Below, piece after piece: positions 63,912-64,000 of a stretch of 64,000 nt of DNA. The stretch is from Profundicola chukchiensis (GTDB taxonomy: Bacteria > Bacteroidota > Bacteroidia > Flavobacteriales > Weeksellaceae): the NCBI RefSeq assembly GCF_029664245.1, contig NZ_JANAIE010000002.1, positions 1 to 64,000 on the forward strand, read 5' to 3'. Numbering within the stretch: position 1 is the stretch's first letter; each line of letters opens with the position of its first letter. Below the pieces are notes generated by a model. The model was given only the letters and a program-made list of their open reading frames with translations. It was not told where the DNA came from and did no database searches. The position numbers and the translations under genes were made by a program.

Positions 63912-64000
63912 TTTGTTGTTTTAAAATTAGTTTACTTTCCGCTCAATAGCAATCAATCATTTGGTGGTCAACCTATATAAATTTGGTCTCGCCCAAAAAA

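Noticed and set aside
1-64000. tRNA genes, CRISPR arrays, transposases or prophage genes
   Set aside because: No T-loop GGTTCRA with paired acceptor stem, no regularly spaced direct repeats and no transposase, integrase or phage structural motifs were seen.

Overview
The window is a stretch of AT-rich chromosome from a member of the Bacteroidota, most probably class Flavobacteriia. The protein set points there: gliding-associated lipoprotein GldI, a type IX secretion (T9SS) plug protein, a T9SS type B cargo protein, TamL, an AgmX-type pair of small outer-membrane barrels, a GYDIA-family GHMP kinase, CtlX, a split transketolase, the Na+-translocating NADH:quinone reductase and a cytochrome b558-type succinate dehydrogenase. 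Upstream of many genes the Bacteroidota promoter (TTG, 17-23 nt, TAnnTTTG) can be read directly, and clear Shine-Dalgarno sequences are scarce. I do not claim a genus. No tRNA, rRNA, CRISPR array, prophage or intact insertion sequence was seen.

Layout. 1-310: a GC-richer, highly structured non-coding element. 310-7.2 kb: phosphate permease, fabD plus GHMP kinase, metK behind a SAM-II riboswitch, and an M48 lipoprotein protease. 7.2-20.4 kb: trmB, tamL, an rRNA/tRNA methyltransferase, two paralogous barrels, SelO AMPylase, a glycosyltransferase with recR, a sodium/solute symporter with proC and a small unknown protein, then ctlX and dprA. 20.8-31.5 kb: a SPOR-domain protein, thioesterase, tadA/glycosyltransferase/RNA methylase operon, rplS, PPK2, cdsZ/nif3 operon, and a three-gene operon of a DHH phosphoesterase, gldI and a cyclophilin-FKBP fusion. 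31.7-40.1 kb: EamA permease, a flavin reductase-like protein, and the complete nqrABCDEF operon. 40.5-45 kb: T9SS plug, a small conserved protein and a copper-type TonB receptor with its small CNGKC partner. 45-56 kb: pruA, tnaA, sdhCAB, an orphan AAA+ ATPase and lon. 56.2-64 kb: split transketolase, a small unknown protein with apbE, a T9SS cargo protein, tsf and rpsB.

How parts connect. Nqr pumps Na+ using electrons from NADH; its NqrB and NqrC subunits carry Asp-x-x-x-Gly-x-Thr sites that the ApbE flavin transferase encoded about 20 kb away would flavinylate, and the solute symporter could spend the sodium gradient. Proline synthesis (proC) and breakdown (pruA), tryptophan breakdown (tnaA) and sdhCAB suggest an amino-acid-using, respiring organism. 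GldI, the plug protein and the CHU_C-domain protein belong to gliding/T9SS biology.

Most notable observations: a SAM-II riboswitch before metK; several genes whose -7 promoter box lies only 3-6 nt before the ATG, implying leaderless mRNAs; one of these, ahead of a putative copper-uptake pair, has a TGAC-N4-GTCA palindrome centred about 41.5 bp upstream of the predicted transcription start; a CdsZ homologue lacking all zinc-ribbon cysteines; an isolated AAA+ ATPase with an unrecognised N-terminal region; and the structured element at the left edge. Most of the window is otherwise ordinary core genome, and no multi-gene undescribed system was evident.
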